Assembly: GCA_021768245.1 (NCBI GenBank)
Contig: JAETNO010000003.1
Coordinates: 62,001-126,000 of the forward strand
DNA: 64,000 bases
DNA from: Bacteroidaceae bacterium
GTDB taxonomy: Bacteria; Bacteroidota; Bacteroidia; Bacteroidales; Muribaculaceae
Direction: 5' to 3'
Part shown: positions 23,313 to 32,765 of the stretch, in pieces
How positions within the stretch are numbered: the first letter of the stretch is position 1
Layout of the letters: every line of letters starts with the position of its first letter
Position numbers and translations under genes: made by a program
The notes under the pieces: model-generated
Databases searched by the model: none
Told to the model about the DNA's origin: nothing
What the model saw: the letters and a program-made list of their open reading frames with translations, nothing else

Positions 23313-25873
23313 CTGTTTGCCTGCTCTTTTCCCGTTTTGGCAAGCGCCGATTTCACTGCGAGTGCGATGGCGGCGATTGCTGCCAGGTAGATGAGTATTA
23401 TCGCGACAGTGGCCAAGATGTCAGTAGTGTGGAGGCGTTGTGGGTCGAAGGTCATGACAATCTCATGGTCTCCGGCTGGAATCTTGAGTGCGCGCAACAG
23501 ATAGTTGACTCTTCCGAGGGGCACTTCCTCGCCGTCGATTGTAGCCGTCCATCCCCAGGGGAAGTAGACTTCTGAGAAAACTCCCACTCCTCCCTTCGCG
23601 CTGTGACTGCGGTAAGTGAGACGGTTGGGTGCATATGAAGTCTCGATTATGGTGTCGCCGGGGGCCTTCGTTCCCGAATTTCCAAGCGTCGACTCGAAAT
23701 TTTTGTCAGCTACGGCTTGCGATGCCGGGTTTATGGTCGACAGGGCGCGCATCTCGTCGTCAGGATTCGTCACATAGTCAACCTTGTCCACGAACCATGC
23801 GTTTCCGAGGGCTTCGGGGTTGCGGAGCACCTGTCCGGTCATGTCGATTACGTAGCGGGCGTTGAGCATATTGAGCACATTCCAGTCGGCATCGTTCTCT
23901 TTGCCGCGCGTGAAGTTGGCGAGATGGCGGTCGATGAGGTCTTGATATCTGGTGAGCTTTGCGGCGTGGTAGCCTCCAATCATCTTATGGTAGTATGACG
24001 GGTCTGCGCTGTAGAAACGCGGAATGTCCATCACGCGGTAGTTCATCGACGTGTCCTGGAGTATGATTTCGTCGGCCGGAGTCTTTGCGATAGGTACCCC
24101 CGCCGTTAGCTGTTTGGGCACGAAGCTGTCGTGGTTTATATAGCGCTTGTTGACGGAGTAGAGGTCGGCGAGCACGAGCGCTCCCACTACTGTGACGGAT
24201 ATGGCCATTGAAAGTTTGCGGCGCATGTAGAGCATGAGCACGACGAAAGCTATGCCTGTGATGAGGAAGCTGCGGATGGCATCGGAGCTTACCATACCTA
24301 AGCGGAGATTCTCGACCGCTGTGAATATTGTCGGGTTCTGTAGACTGAACTGACGGGCAGTGGCGGCGTCATACCCCTGCTGCATGAGCGAGCCGGTGAT
24401 GTAGTTGTCCACTTCGCGGTCATTGTCGGAAATCGCGCTTCCGAAAAATTCCGGTATGCAGAAGCCTATGGCGCAGATTGCCATGGTGACACCGAAACTC
24501 CAGATAATAGCCTTGCGGTAGCGTTCCCATGGATATTGCTCTGTCAGAAGTTTCTGCAGGCCCATGGCTGCGAGCAAGGGCATAGTGAATTCAGCGATTA
24601 CAAGGATGCTTTCAACCGTGCGGAATTTGGAGTACATGGGCACAACCGAAAGCATGAAATCAGTGAATATCATTGCGTGCCTTCCCCATGCGAGGGCTAT
24701 GGAGAAAAGAGTGAGCACGAGGAGGGCCCATTTCATGGGGCCTTTTACAATCATGCAGCCGAGGATGAAGAAAGCGAATATGAGCGCTCCGACATAGACC
24801 GGGCCGTTTGTCCCTTCGGGGTCACCGAAATATTGACTCATGTAGCTCAGATATTGCTGCTGCATCCGGTCGAGTTTTCCCTCGTTGACCATCTCCTGGG
24901 CCTCGGGAAGCTCGCTGAGGCTGAGAGCCACCATTCCTCCTTTCTCGGGTTTGGCTGAGGCACCCCCCTTGATATTGGGGATAAGGAGCGAGAATGTCTC
25001 GGATGGCTGGTAGCTGTATTGGGTGATGTAATCCTTGTCGAGTCCGGAAGTGGCCTGCGCCGATGGCATTGTGGGCGTCAGTTCGCTGTGGCGTCCGCGC
25101 ATGGTCTCTTTCGAGTACTGATATGTGAGGTCGAGGCTCGGCGCGTTGGCCGCAACTGCGAGTATGGCTGCGACTGCGAGAGTGCCTGTGGCAATGCCCC
25201 ACTGGCGGAGCTTGCCTTTGTTGATTGCGTCGACAAGGCATGCTACCACTACTCCTATTATTACAAATAGAAAATAGTAGGTCATCTGCACATGGTTTGA
25301 GGCTATCTGCATCATGGCGAAGAGCGCCGCGAGTGCTCCGCCTGCGAGGTAGCGCCCGCGGTAACAGAGAATGATGCCTGCTATTGTCGGTGGAATATAT
25401 GCGAGGGTAACGAATTTCCATATATGGCCTGCTCCTATTATGATTATGAAATACGAGGAGAAGCCATAGGCCACGGCCCCGATTAAGGCTACATACCATC
25501 TCATCTTCATTGCCAGGAGCAGGATGAAGAAGCCTGTCATCATCATGGCGAGCAGCGAGGACGGGGAGGGAAGACCGAGCCCCATCACTGAGTTTATCCA
25601 TGTGTAGAGCCCGCTCGAAGGGTAGGAGGGGGAAATCTGGAAGGTCGGCATGCCGGAGAACAGTGAGTTGGTCCAGCGGGAAACCTCGCCTGTGGCTTCG
25701 GCATATGCCTTGGCTTCCTGGCCGATTGCGATTCCCTGCTGCATGTCGTGCTGGCGCAACTGGTTGCCCTCGGAAGCGTCGGGGAAGAAGAACGCGAAGG
25801 CTATTACGGCTATTACGGCTATGCCTGCGAGAAATGTGAGGACAGGGGTGTATTTGCGGATGGATGGCTGCAT
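23309..25873 (-). CDS. YfhO-family large membrane protein
   Basis: 854 residues with about a dozen membrane segments in the N-terminal two-thirds (roughly 10-570), a periplasmic beta-rich C-terminal domain (about 600-810) and a last membrane helix near 825-845. The layout and the WTNSLFSGMPTFQISP segment near the N-terminus match bacterial YfhO proteins, which are GT-C-like and are thought to act in glycosylation of envelope polymers. Donor and acceptor are unknown. ATG at 25873. It overlaps the downstream methyltransferase-like gene by four bases. Confidence 0.85.
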   Translation of the reverse strand: MQPSIRKYTPVLTFLAGIAVIAVIAFAFFFPDASEGNQLRQHDMQQGIAIGQEAKAYAEATGEVSRWTNSLFSGMPTFQISPSYPSSGLYTWINSVMGLGLPSPSSLLAMMMTGFFILLLAMKMRWYVALIGAVAYGFSSYFIIIIGAGHIWKFVTLAYIPPTIAGIILCYRGRYLAGGALAALFAMMQIASNHVQMTYYFLFVIIGVVVACLVDAINKGKLRQWGIATGTLAVAAILAVAANAPSLDLTYQYSKETMRGRHSELTPTMPSAQATSGLDKDYITQYSYQPSETFSLLIPNIKGGASAKPEKGGMVALSLSELPEAQEMVNEGKLDRMQQQYLSYMSQYFGDPEGTNGPVYVGALIFAFFILGCMIVKGPMKWALLVLTLFSIALAWGRHAMIFTDFMLSVVPMYSKFRTVESILVIAEFTMPLLAAMGLQKLLTEQYPWERYRKAIIWSFGVTMAICAIGFCIPEFFGSAISDNDREVDNYITGSLMQQGYDAATARQFSLQNPTIFTAVENLRLGMVSSDAIRSFLITGIAFVVLMLYMRRKLSMAISVTVVGALVLADLYSVNKRYINHDSFVPKQLTAGVPIAKTPADEIILQDTSMNYRVMDIPRFYSADPSYYHKMIGGYHAAKLTRYQDLIDRHLANFTRGKENDADWNVLNMLNARYVIDMTGQVLRNPEALGNAWFVDKVDYVTNPDDEMRALSTINPASQAVADKNFESTLGNSGTKAPGDTIIETSYAPNRLTYRSHSAKGGVGVFSEVYFPWGWTATIDGEEVPLGRVNYLLRALKIPAGDHEIVMTFDPQRLHTTDILATVAIILIYLAAIAAIALAVKSALAKTGKEQANR

Positions 25874-25918
25874 TGTTTTTCGGTTGCTATGTTTATAGTC
25901 GCTCTTTTAGGTGGTTTC

Positions 25919-26503
25919 TTATTCTGCCGGGCGCAGTTCGAGCGGTATCTCCTCGTCAGATGGCTGTGGGACGGAGTCGGCCTTTGCGTTTGTCGCAGTG
26001 CTGTCAGGCTTTTCCGTCTCCGCGCTTATAAGCGAGCCGTCCTGCATGGAGTCATATTGCGAGAGTTTCGAGCGGAAGTCCGTTGCGATAGAGTCGAAGT
26101 CGAGCGAAGGGTTGAGCCGTTTTGCTTTCTCGAACGCCGCACGTGTGTCCTTGGGGTTCACACTGAGGGCTATATCGTAGACATCGACATATTTTCTGAT
26201 GGTCTCAAGGTCGCGGCGGCGTTCGCGCTTGCTGACGGCATCTTTGTGGACAGTGACAAATGCGGTCAGCACCTGCACTGTCTGCTCGGGAGTGAAATCG
26301 TCGACGAAGAGCGACATGCTGTCGGCCATGGCCGATGCCTGTTTCAGGTTCCCGTGTGAGAGTGCTTCTGCGAGTTGCGATTCCTGCTCCTCGACTTCTA
26401 TGGCGTTTTGCGAATCGTCGCTTTGCTTTGACTTTCCGCAGGAAGTCATGGTCACGCAGGCGAGAATCAGTAAAAAGGAGGAAAGGAAAAATAATTTCTT
26501 CAT
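25919..26503 (-). CDS. Hypothetical lipoprotein
   Basis: 194 residues with a lipoprotein signal peptide (lipobox MTSC near residue 22). The mature part is helical, acidic and Ser/Glu-rich, with a low-complexity Pro/Asp/Ser C-terminus. No known domain recognised. It has its own promoter (26535-26564) and lies 45 bases upstream of the YfhO gene in the same direction, so the two may be co-transcribed. Confidence 0.75.
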   Translation of the reverse strand: MKKLFFLSSFLLILACVTMTSCGKSKQSDDSQNAIEVEEQESQLAEALSHGNLKQASAMADSMSLFVDDFTPEQTVQVLTAFVTVHKDAVSKRERRRDLETIRKYVDVYDIALSVNPKDTRAAFEKAKRLNPSLDFDSIATDFRSKLSQYDSMQDGSLISAETEKPDSTATNAKADSVPQPSDEEIPLELRPAE

Positions 26504-26534
26504 GCTATATATTATATAGGTGGTGTTCCAACTG

Positions 26535-26564
26535 CAAAGTTAGCGAAATAAATTGACAATTCAA
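26535..26564 (-). promoter_or_regulatory. Promoter of the lipoprotein-YfhO unit
   Basis: -7 box TAACTTTG (26535-26542) and TTG -33 element (26562-26564) with the canonical 19-base spacing. Start predicted near 26528, 25 bases before the ATG. Confidence 0.75.
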
Positions 26565-26586
26565 GAGCGATTACGAAACGCAAATG

Positions 26587-26619
26587 AAAAAGGCAGGGGC
26601 TGCCGGCGGCAGTCCCTGC
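26587..26619 (-). terminator. Intrinsic terminator after the small membrane-protein gene
   Basis: GC-rich 12-bp stem (GCAGGG-CTGCC pairs, one G-U) at 26593-26619, followed on minus by CTTTTTC. Lies 38 bases past the stop of the 74-residue gene. Confidence 0.75.
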
Positions 26620-26656
26620 GGAATATCATATGAATTCGCGTGATTGTGGCAGTCGG

Positions 26657-26881
26657 TCATTCCTGCTTGTCACGGCGATGGTTATAGATGGTGAGATAGA
26701 TAAAGAAGGCAAACATCCCGAAGAAAAGATAGGAAATCAGCCACCCCAGTTTCATATACCATGGAAGCTGTTTGTTCTTCAGGAACATAGGGATTCCAAT
26801 GAATACAGGCAATATGAAAAATAGGATTGCGATTGAATACGCTATCCAGAACATTGGGTCGGAAGGATAATGTGATAACAT
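26657..26881 (-). CDS. Small two-helix membrane protein
   Basis: 74 residues with two hydrophobic helices (about 10-30 and 45-65) joined by a short basic loop with KNKQLPWYMKLGW, and a charged C-terminus NHRRDKQE. The topology resembles phospholipase-D-N-type small membrane proteins, but the match is weak. ATG at 26881. It is monocistronic, ending at the terminator at 26587-26619. The 257-base spacer to rpsA holds only the rpsA terminator. Confidence 0.7.
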   Translation of the reverse strand: MLSHYPSDPMFWIAYSIAILFFILPVFIGIPMFLKNKQLPWYMKLGWLISYLFFGMFAFFIYLTIYNHRRDKQE

Positions 26882-27074
26882 GGGGCAAATTCGGTATTAA
26901 TATATATATTTGGATAACTTCTTGTTTGGGTAGCATCTCTCATGTTTATGTCGTTTTTAGGGGTTAGGCAATGCAAATTAAAGCAAATAGTTGGTGCTGG
27001 CAAATAAAAGTGTCAAAATGCTATATAAATAGATAAAAATATATCGTTTTGTTCTGATGTCTTTCTGTGATATC

Positions 27075-27112
27075 AAAAAAGCCCCGCGATTCACATGTCG
27101 GAATCGCGGGGC
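27075..27112 (-). terminator. Intrinsic terminator of rpsA
   Basis: Perfect 12-bp GC-rich stem GCCCCGCGATTC/GAATCGCGGGGC with an 8-base loop, followed on the minus strand by TTTTTT. Located 27 bases after the rpsA stop. Confidence 0.9.
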
Positions 27113-27138
27113 AATGAGCTTTATCTCAAAAATGGGGC

Positions 27139-28938
27139 TTATTTGCCTGAGAACTTCTGCTTGAGTTCGGCGAGAGCTTCGAGGTCGCCGAGTGTGGTCT
27201 TTTCAAGGGGAGTGGTGAGTGCGGGAGCTTCCTCGGCGCGACGGGTGTTGCCGCCACGACGGTTGGCTGCGGGCTTCTTGGGAGCTTCTGCGCGTTCGCC
27301 CTTCTGCTCATCTTCGAAGATGCGGCTGTGGGAGAGGATGATGCGCTTGCTGTCCTTGTTGAACTCGATAACCTTGAAGTTGAGTTTCTCGTCGAGCTGA
27401 GCCTTTGAGCCGTCTTCCTTCACGAGGTGCTTGGGAGTAGCGAAACCTTCCACGCCGTAGGGGAGAGCGATGACTGCGCCCTTCTCAACCATCTCGATGA
27501 TGGTACCTTCGTGGATTGAGCCGACGGTGAACACTGTCTCGAATACATCCCAGGGATTCTCTTCAAGCTGCTTGTGGCCGAGAGAGAGACGACGGTTGTC
27601 CTTGTCGATTTCGAGAACCTGAACTTCGATGTCAGCACCGATCTGAGTGAATTCGCTGGGGTGCTTGACTTTCTTGGTCCATGAAAGGTCGGAAATGTGG
27701 ATGAGGCCGTCGACGCCTTCTTCGATTTCAACGAATACACCGAAGTTGGTGAAGTTACGCACTTTTGCTGTGTGCTTCGAGCCAACGGGGTATTTGGTTT
27801 CGATATTTTCCCAGGGGTCGTTCTTGAGCTGCTTGAGGCCGAGCGACATCTTGCGGTCCTCGCGGTCGAGGGTGAGGATCACGGCTTCGATTTCGTCGCC
27901 AACCTTGAGGAAGTCCTGTGCCGAACGGAGGTGCTGGCTCCATGACATTTCGCTCACGTGGATGAGACCTTCGACGCCGGGGGCGATTTCAACGAATGCA
28001 CCGTAGTCGGCCATGACTACTACGCGGCCTTTGACTTTGTCGCCAACCTTGAGGTTTGCGTCGAGTGCGTCCCAGGGATGGGGCTGGAGCTGCTTGAGAC
28101 CGAGGGCGATGCGCTTCTTCTCGTCGTCGAAGTCGAGGATAACGACATTGAGCTTCTGGTCGAGCTGAACCACTTCCTCGGGATGGCTTACGCGGCCCCA
28201 GGAGAGGTCTGTGATGTGGATGAGGCCGTCTACGCCGCCAAGGTCGATGAACACACCGTAGCTGGTGATGTTCTTGACAGAACCCTCGAGCACCTGACCT
28301 TTTTCGAGCTTGGCGATGATTTCGCGCTTCTGCTGCTCGAGTTCGGCCTCGATGAGTGCCTTGTGGCTGACAACCACGTTCTTGAATTCCTGATTGATTT
28401 TAACGACTTTGAACTCCATGGTCTTGCCAACGAAGATGTCGTAGTCGCGGATAGGCTTCACGTCGATCTGAGAGCCGGGGAGGAAGGCCTCTACGCCAAA
28501 CACATCGACAATCATGCCACCCTTTGTGCGGCATTTGATGTAGCCCTTGATGACTTCGTCTTTCTCGAGAGCCTCGTTGATGCGGTCCCATGAGCGGGCT
28601 GCGCGGGCTTTGCGGTGAGAAAGGATGAGCTGGCCTTTTTTGTCTTCCTGGTTTTCGATGAAGACTTCAACGGTGTCGCCCACCTTGATGTCGGGGTTGT
28701 AGCGAAATTCGCTCATGGGGATGATGCCGTCGCTCTTGTAGCCGATGTTAACCACAGCTTCGCGCTTGTTGAGCGAGATGATGGTACCTTCGATTACGTC
28801 CTTGTCACGCACGGTGTTGAGCGATTCATCATAGGTTTTGGTGAGCTCTTCACGGGTTTTTTCGCCCTTGGTCTCACCGTTTGCATACGCTTCCCAATCG
28901 AAATCTGCGATAGGGGAGTTTTTAACTTCTTCAGTCAT
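27139..28938 (-). CDS. rpsA: 30S ribosomal protein S1
   Basis: 599 residues with six S1 RNA-binding domains in tandem (about one per 85 residues between 45 and 540). Repeated motifs are VDGLIHITDLSWGRVSHPEE, VEGLIHVSEMSW and VDGLIHISDLSWTKKVKHP. The C-terminal 50 residues form an Ala/Lys/Arg/Glu-rich tail. It recruits mRNA to the 30S subunit, important in a phylum with few Shine-Dalgarno sequences. Codon use is strongly biased, as expected of a highly expressed gene. Promoter at 29003-29032, terminator at 27075-27112. Confidence 0.97.
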   Translation of the reverse strand: MTEEVKNSPIADFDWEAYANGETKGEKTREELTKTYDESLNTVRDKDVIEGTIISLNKREAVVNIGYKSDGIIPMSEFRYNPDIKVGDTVEVFIENQEDKKGQLILSHRKARAARSWDRINEALEKDEVIKGYIKCRTKGGMIVDVFGVEAFLPGSQIDVKPIRDYDIFVGKTMEFKVVKINQEFKNVVVSHKALIEAELEQQKREIIAKLEKGQVLEGSVKNITSYGVFIDLGGVDGLIHITDLSWGRVSHPEEVVQLDQKLNVVILDFDDEKKRIALGLKQLQPHPWDALDANLKVGDKVKGRVVVMADYGAFVEIAPGVEGLIHVSEMSWSQHLRSAQDFLKVGDEIEAVILTLDREDRKMSLGLKQLKNDPWENIETKYPVGSKHTAKVRNFTNFGVFVEIEEGVDGLIHISDLSWTKKVKHPSEFTQIGADIEVQVLEIDKDNRRLSLGHKQLEENPWDVFETVFTVGSIHEGTIIEMVEKGAVIALPYGVEGFATPKHLVKEDGSKAQLDEKLNFKVIEFNKDSKRIILSHSRIFEDEQKGERAEAPKKPAANRRGGNTRRAEEAPALTTPLEKTTLGDLEALAELKQKFSGK

Positions 28939-29002
28939 TTAAAAATGGGGTTAATAAATAAGGTTAATTAAACTGCTTCGGGCGCATGTCCGCAAAGCGC
29001 TG

Positions 29003-29032
29003 CAAAGGTAGCAATAAAATTCCAATCTACAA
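29003..29032 (-). promoter_or_regulatory. Promoter of rpsA
   Basis: -7 box TACCTTTG (29003-29010) and TTG -33 element (29030-29032), spacing 19. Start near 28996, leader of about 58 bases. Confidence 0.8.
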
Positions 29033-29109
29033 GCGGTTATGACCAATATTTTCGCCGCCCTCCGGCAATAAATTTCTGTTCCTTGGCTTATGGATTGCGG
29101 GAAAATAAG

Positions 29110-29117
29110 TAATTTTG
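29110..29117 (+). promoter_or_regulatory. -7 promoter box (TAATTTTG) just before the DUF4421 gene
   Basis: TAnnTTTG match ending 10 bases before ATG 29128. If used, transcription starts about 4 bases before the ATG, giving a nearly leaderless mRNA. A -33 TTG at 29083-29085 is slightly far. Confidence 0.5.
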
Positions 29118-29127
29118 CACTCGGATT

Positions 29128-30243
29128 ATGCAACTGAAGCTTTCTATATTTCTACGGCATGTCTTTTTTTGTCTGGTTCTGTTCGCCTCGGCGCACGGTG
29201 CTGGAGCGGTATGTGTCCCCGACTCTGCCGGCCATAGTTCCACCCGGTGGATTCGCCAGCTTATAGACAACCGCTTCGCCATCCACGACTCCACTATATA
29301 TTATCCCGCTTTTCCACGCTTTGTGCTCAATGTCTACAATTGGGGTGACCGCACTTTCAACTCCTATGAAAAGGACTATGTGGTGGGGACGGGCATGAAT
29401 TGGAAGCTTCAGGCCAAGACTTATGGGTGGCTTGAGTCGCAGACCATGTTTTTCCCGAAAAATTCCCGCCTGTCGATGCATTCCAATCTTTTCATGGATG
29501 CCGGTGCCTACATAAGCTTCATGGCTGTCAGTGTGGGCTACATGTGGAACATGGACAAGCTTTTTGACCGCGATACGAAGAGGCGTACATTCAACTTCGA
29601 TTTCACATGCTCGCGTTTTTCGATAAACTACAGCAAGGTCTCGTCGGAGGGAGGTATGATTCTCACCCATCTCGGCGACTATAACGACGGCCGCGATTTC
29701 AGATATGACTTCGACGCGGTCGATATCAGCGCGACAAATATCGACGCCTATTATTTTTTCAACAACCGGCGCTATTCCCACGCTGCTGCCTACAGTTTCT
29801 CCAAATACCAGCTCCGTACCGCCGGCACTGCCATCGTAGGTATAAATCTTGCCGAACAGAACATCTCTATGGACTTTTCCGGCCTTCCGCCTGATATGCT
29901 CAACTATCTGCCTCTCGATAATCCGTCCTATACTTTCCATCACCGCGACATAGCGGTGCTCGGTGGCTATGGTCGTAACTGGGTCTTGAAGCCGCGTCGC
30001 TGGCTGCTTAATCTTACCGCCATGGGGGCCCTTGGCTATAAGCGGACTCTCGAAAACGCTACCGACGGCAAACGCAACCTGATTGCCAACAATTATAAGG
30101 TGTCGCTGAGCGCTGTCTACAACCATCGCAAACTGTTCGCGTCGGCCCAGGCGCGTTTCAACGGTTCCCTCTATTTCAATTCAAGCTTCACTCACTTCTC
30201 TTCTTTCTCATCTCTCACACTGATTGTCGGCATGCGTTTCTGA
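29128..30243 (+). CDS. DUF4421-family outer-membrane protein
   Basis: 371-residue protein with a signal peptide (about 1-28) and a beta-barrel-like remainder rich in alternating aromatic residues, ending in IVGMRF with a terminal Phe as in outer-membrane barrels. The segments YVVGTGMNWKLQAKTYGW and LFMDAGAYISFMAVSVGYMWN recall DUF4421 proteins of Bacteroidota. Function unknown. ATG at 29128 follows a TAATTTTG box almost directly. It is convergent with the export operon and separated from it by a nested inverted repeat. A 324-codon frame on the opposite strand is a shadow. Confidence 0.8.
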   Translation: MQLKLSIFLRHVFFCLVLFASAHGAGAVCVPDSAGHSSTRWIRQLIDNRFAIHDSTIYYPAFPRFVLNVYNWGDRTFNSYEKDYVVGTGMNWKLQAKTYGWLESQTMFFPKNSRLSMHSNLFMDAGAYISFMAVSVGYMWNMDKLFDRDTKRRTFNFDFTCSRFSINYSKVSSEGGMILTHLGDYNDGRDFRYDFDAVDISATNIDAYYFFNNRRYSHAAAYSFSKYQLRTAGTAIVGINLAEQNISMDFSGLPPDMLNYLPLDNPSYTFHHRDIAVLGGYGRNWVLKPRRWLLNLTAMGALGYKRTLENATDGKRNLIANNYKVSLSAVYNHRKLFASAQARFNGSLYFNSSFTHFSSFSSLTLIVGMRF

Positions 30244-30254
30244 AAGAAATCAGA

Positions 30255-30395
30255 GGGTACATAAATTCATAAATGACAGAAATTACAGATTAAATTAGAA
30301 TTGTCTTGAGCAACTGTTTAAAATTTATGAAAATTTTAAACAGTTGCCAGACAAAAATAATCTGTAATTTCTGTCATTTATGAATTTATGTACCC
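30255..30395. terminator. Nested cruciform-type inverted repeat between convergent genes
   Basis: Outer arms 30255-30292 and 30358-30395 are a perfect 38-bp inverted repeat. Inside, 30311-30326 and 30331-30346 form a perfect 16-bp stem with a 4-base loop, flanked by TTGTCT/AGACAA. It starts 12 bases after the DUF4421 stop and touches the stop codon of the permease gene on minus, so it probably terminates both directions. Confidence 0.7.
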
Positions 30396-31588
30396 TAAAC
30401 GGTTATAGTCCCTTCAGCGGTTTGGGATTTCGGTTTACGGCTGACGAAGTAGCGCAGGAGGAGGGCGGTGACGAAATAGAGTCCGGTGAGCGCCCATAGC
30501 CCCCAATAATATTGGCTTACGTCGGCGAGCGAGGCTCCGTTGCTGTTGATGCGTATCAGCCCTTCCATTCCGAAGGTTGCGGGAATGAGGTCCGAAACCA
30601 TGAGCCAGAATTTGTTGAAGGCATAGCGCGGCCATGTAAGTCCCGAGAGGAACAGGAACACCACTGAGGTGAACACTATCACAAGCAGGCTCGACTCGCG
30701 CTCGCGGACAAATATCTGCAAGGTCTGTCCGAGAAACGAGGTGGCGAGCAGCATCACGAATATCATCGGCATGAAATCCATGAACCGTCCCACATGGGGC
30801 AATGAGAACATATAGGGCACTATCTCAAGGATATAATAGCTCAGGGGGAGATATATCATCAAGTAGCAAAGCGACTTGCCGAGTACTGTCGCTGTGGGGC
30901 CTGCGTCATAATCCAACGGGTCTGTGCCTCCGTTGCGCCGGCGCCGGTCGCGTGAGGTGCCGCTGATCATGGTGATTCCGAGCAGCATGCTCTGCTGAAG
31001 GATGAGAACGACGATACCGGGCATCACGAACGATGCGAAACCCTGGGTGACGTCGCCTAAGAAATTTGGCTGAGAATCGACAGGGAGCCCTCCGATTGAA
31101 GAGGTGAGCAGTCCGCCATCGGCCAGTCGTTGCGAGGTGATGCGTGTCACCTCGTTCATCTGCACGTCGGTCATGGCGAATAGGTACTGACGGAAGCGCA
31201 GCAGCAGCGACATATCGCAATAGAAGGAGGTCACGGCCTGCTCCCCGCGTCCGATTCTTCGCCCGTAGTCCGAGGGGATTTCAAGCACACCGTAGCATTT
31301 CTTTTCCATCATGGCACGCCGGGCCTCTCCCATGTCGGCCGCGTAGCCCACGATGTTGACTCCCTGTGTCGCGCCGAGCTCGCGCACGAGTTCCCGGCTC
31401 TCCGCCGAGCGGGAGTTGTCGACAACCACAGTGTCAATCTTCTTGACTATTTCCGGGTTATATATGAGCGTATAGACTATCGGATATGCCAGCGGGAGCG
31501 CGAAGAAGAAGAGGAGCACACCGATGTCGGTGAACACCAGATGCGTCTCGCGGCGCCATACGCGGAATAAGTTTTTCAGCCAGTTCAT
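30395..31588 (-). CDS. ABC-2 type transporter permease, second copy
   Basis: 397-residue inner-membrane protein of the ABC-2 (YhhJ/YbhR-like) type: one N-terminal membrane helix (about 22-42), a large periplasmic loop (about 45-190), then five to six helices (about 195-385). It follows its paralogue with a 12-base spacer. Together with the HlyD-like and TolC-like genes it should form a trans-envelope exporter. No ATP-binding subunit is encoded in the operon. Last gene; its stop abuts the inverted repeat at 30255-30395. Confidence 0.88.
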   Translation of the reverse strand: MNWLKNLFRVWRRETHLVFTDIGVLLFFFALPLAYPIVYTLIYNPEIVKKIDTVVVDNSRSAESRELVRELGATQGVNIVGYAADMGEARRAMMEKKCYGVLEIPSDYGRRIGRGEQAVTSFYCDMSLLLRFRQYLFAMTDVQMNEVTRITSQRLADGGLLTSSIGGLPVDSQPNFLGDVTQGFASFVMPGIVVLILQQSMLLGITMISGTSRDRRRRNGGTDPLDYDAGPTATVLGKSLCYLMIYLPLSYYILEIVPYMFSLPHVGRFMDFMPMIFVMLLATSFLGQTLQIFVRERESSLLVIVFTSVVFLFLSGLTWPRYAFNKFWLMVSDLIPATFGMEGLIRINSNGASLADVSQYYWGLWALTGLYFVTALLLRYFVSRKPKSQTAEGTITV

Positions 31589-31600
31589 TGCTATGAGAGA

Positions 31601-32755
31601 TTAGGGCACATAGACGGGATTGATACACTGTTTTTTCAGCCTCCTCAGGCCCAAGGCCGGCAGAAGCATGAAAATGAGGAGTGCGATATAGTAGAATCGG
31701 GAATAGTAGATGGGTATCCCGTTGAGGGCCTGGTCTATGTAGATGAGGAAATAGTAGCGTATGGGCACGAGATAGGAGAAAATGGCCACTCCGCCATACA
31801 TTTTTTCGACCGGAAACGAGAAGCCCGCAATCGAGAAGCAAAGGATTCCGGTAAGCGACATTACGCTAAGGGCGATGCGCAGGTTTGGAAGCATCTCGGT
31901 GATGAACACGGCGAAACCCTGGCAGGCGGCTACGAGAAGAAACATTGCCAGTATCATGTGCAGCGGGTGGTTGTTGAGCGGGAAATGTAGGTAGCCGAAC
32001 ATCACCGATTGCAGTGCCACTCCTACGGCTGTGAAAATCAGAGTCTGCGGGAGGAGCTTTCCGAGAAGGGCCATCGCCATGTTGCCCCCGGCCTCGCGCA
32101 GCCATTCCACGGATGAGCCGATCTTGTGCTCCTGACAGATGCTGAACACTGTCACGAGGAGCACTATGAGGGCGAGCAGGCAGGGGATGAATGACTGGCA
32201 GAGATAAATCGCATAGTTAGTCCACGGATTGTTGAGCGGATGTGTCCTTATGACCATCGGCTGAATCAGTGACCCGGCTGTGGTCTCGTCGGCTCCGGCT
32301 CCGACGAGGGTGGTCTTGACGATGCCGCCGCTCGTGGTGACGGCGATGGTCTTGAAACCTTTGTAGGAAAGCGAACCGGGCACGAATATCGCCATATTGG
32401 AGTAGAACGACAGGGTCGGGGTGCTTCCGCCGATTGCCTTTTTCTGGAAATCGCGGGGAATCAGGAAGAAGCCGTAGATTTCGCCGCTGCGCACTTTCTC
32501 CATCGCCGAATGGAAGTCCTCGAGGTCGGAAGAGATGTCAATCAGCTCCGACGCGCTGAGCGAGCGGCCAACCTTGCGCGACAGGGAGGAATGGTCGAGG
32601 TCCACCATCCCTACGGGCACTTTGAGCGGCAGCCCCTCGTTCATCAGGTTGAGCAGGAAGAAGCTGCAACCCAAGGGCACAATCAGCATCATGAAGATGT
32701 AGATTTTGCGGGAGGTGAGTCGGCGTAGTTCGCGTTTGATTAGTCTGAGTAACAT
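31601..32755 (-). CDS. ABC-2 type transporter permease, first copy
   Basis: 384 residues with the same layout as the next gene: N-terminal membrane helix (about 20-38), a periplasmic domain with VPVGMVDLDHSSLSRKVGRS, and a C-terminal cluster of helices (about 195-370). Similar proteins pair as heterodimers in YbhFSR-like drug exporters. ATG at 32755, 10 bases after the HlyD-like stop, so it is tightly coupled. Substrate unknown. Confidence 0.88.
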   Translation of the reverse strand: MLLRLIKRELRRLTSRKIYIFMMLIVPLGCSFFLLNLMNEGLPLKVPVGMVDLDHSSLSRKVGRSLSASELIDISSDLEDFHSAMEKVRSGEIYGFFLIPRDFQKKAIGGSTPTLSFYSNMAIFVPGSLSYKGFKTIAVTTSGGIVKTTLVGAGADETTAGSLIQPMVIRTHPLNNPWTNYAIYLCQSFIPCLLALIVLLVTVFSICQEHKIGSSVEWLREAGGNMAMALLGKLLPQTLIFTAVGVALQSVMFGYLHFPLNNHPLHMILAMFLLVAACQGFAVFITEMLPNLRIALSVMSLTGILCFSIAGFSFPVEKMYGGVAIFSYLVPIRYYFLIYIDQALNGIPIYYSRFYYIALLIFMLLPALGLRRLKKQCINPVYVP

Positions 32756-32765
32756 CTGATTGTCT

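Noticed and set aside
29152..30126. 324-codon open frame on the minus strand opposite the DUF4421 gene
   Set aside because: It lies wholly antisense to a gene with signal peptide, barrel ending and promoter, and its composition is the complement pattern of that gene.
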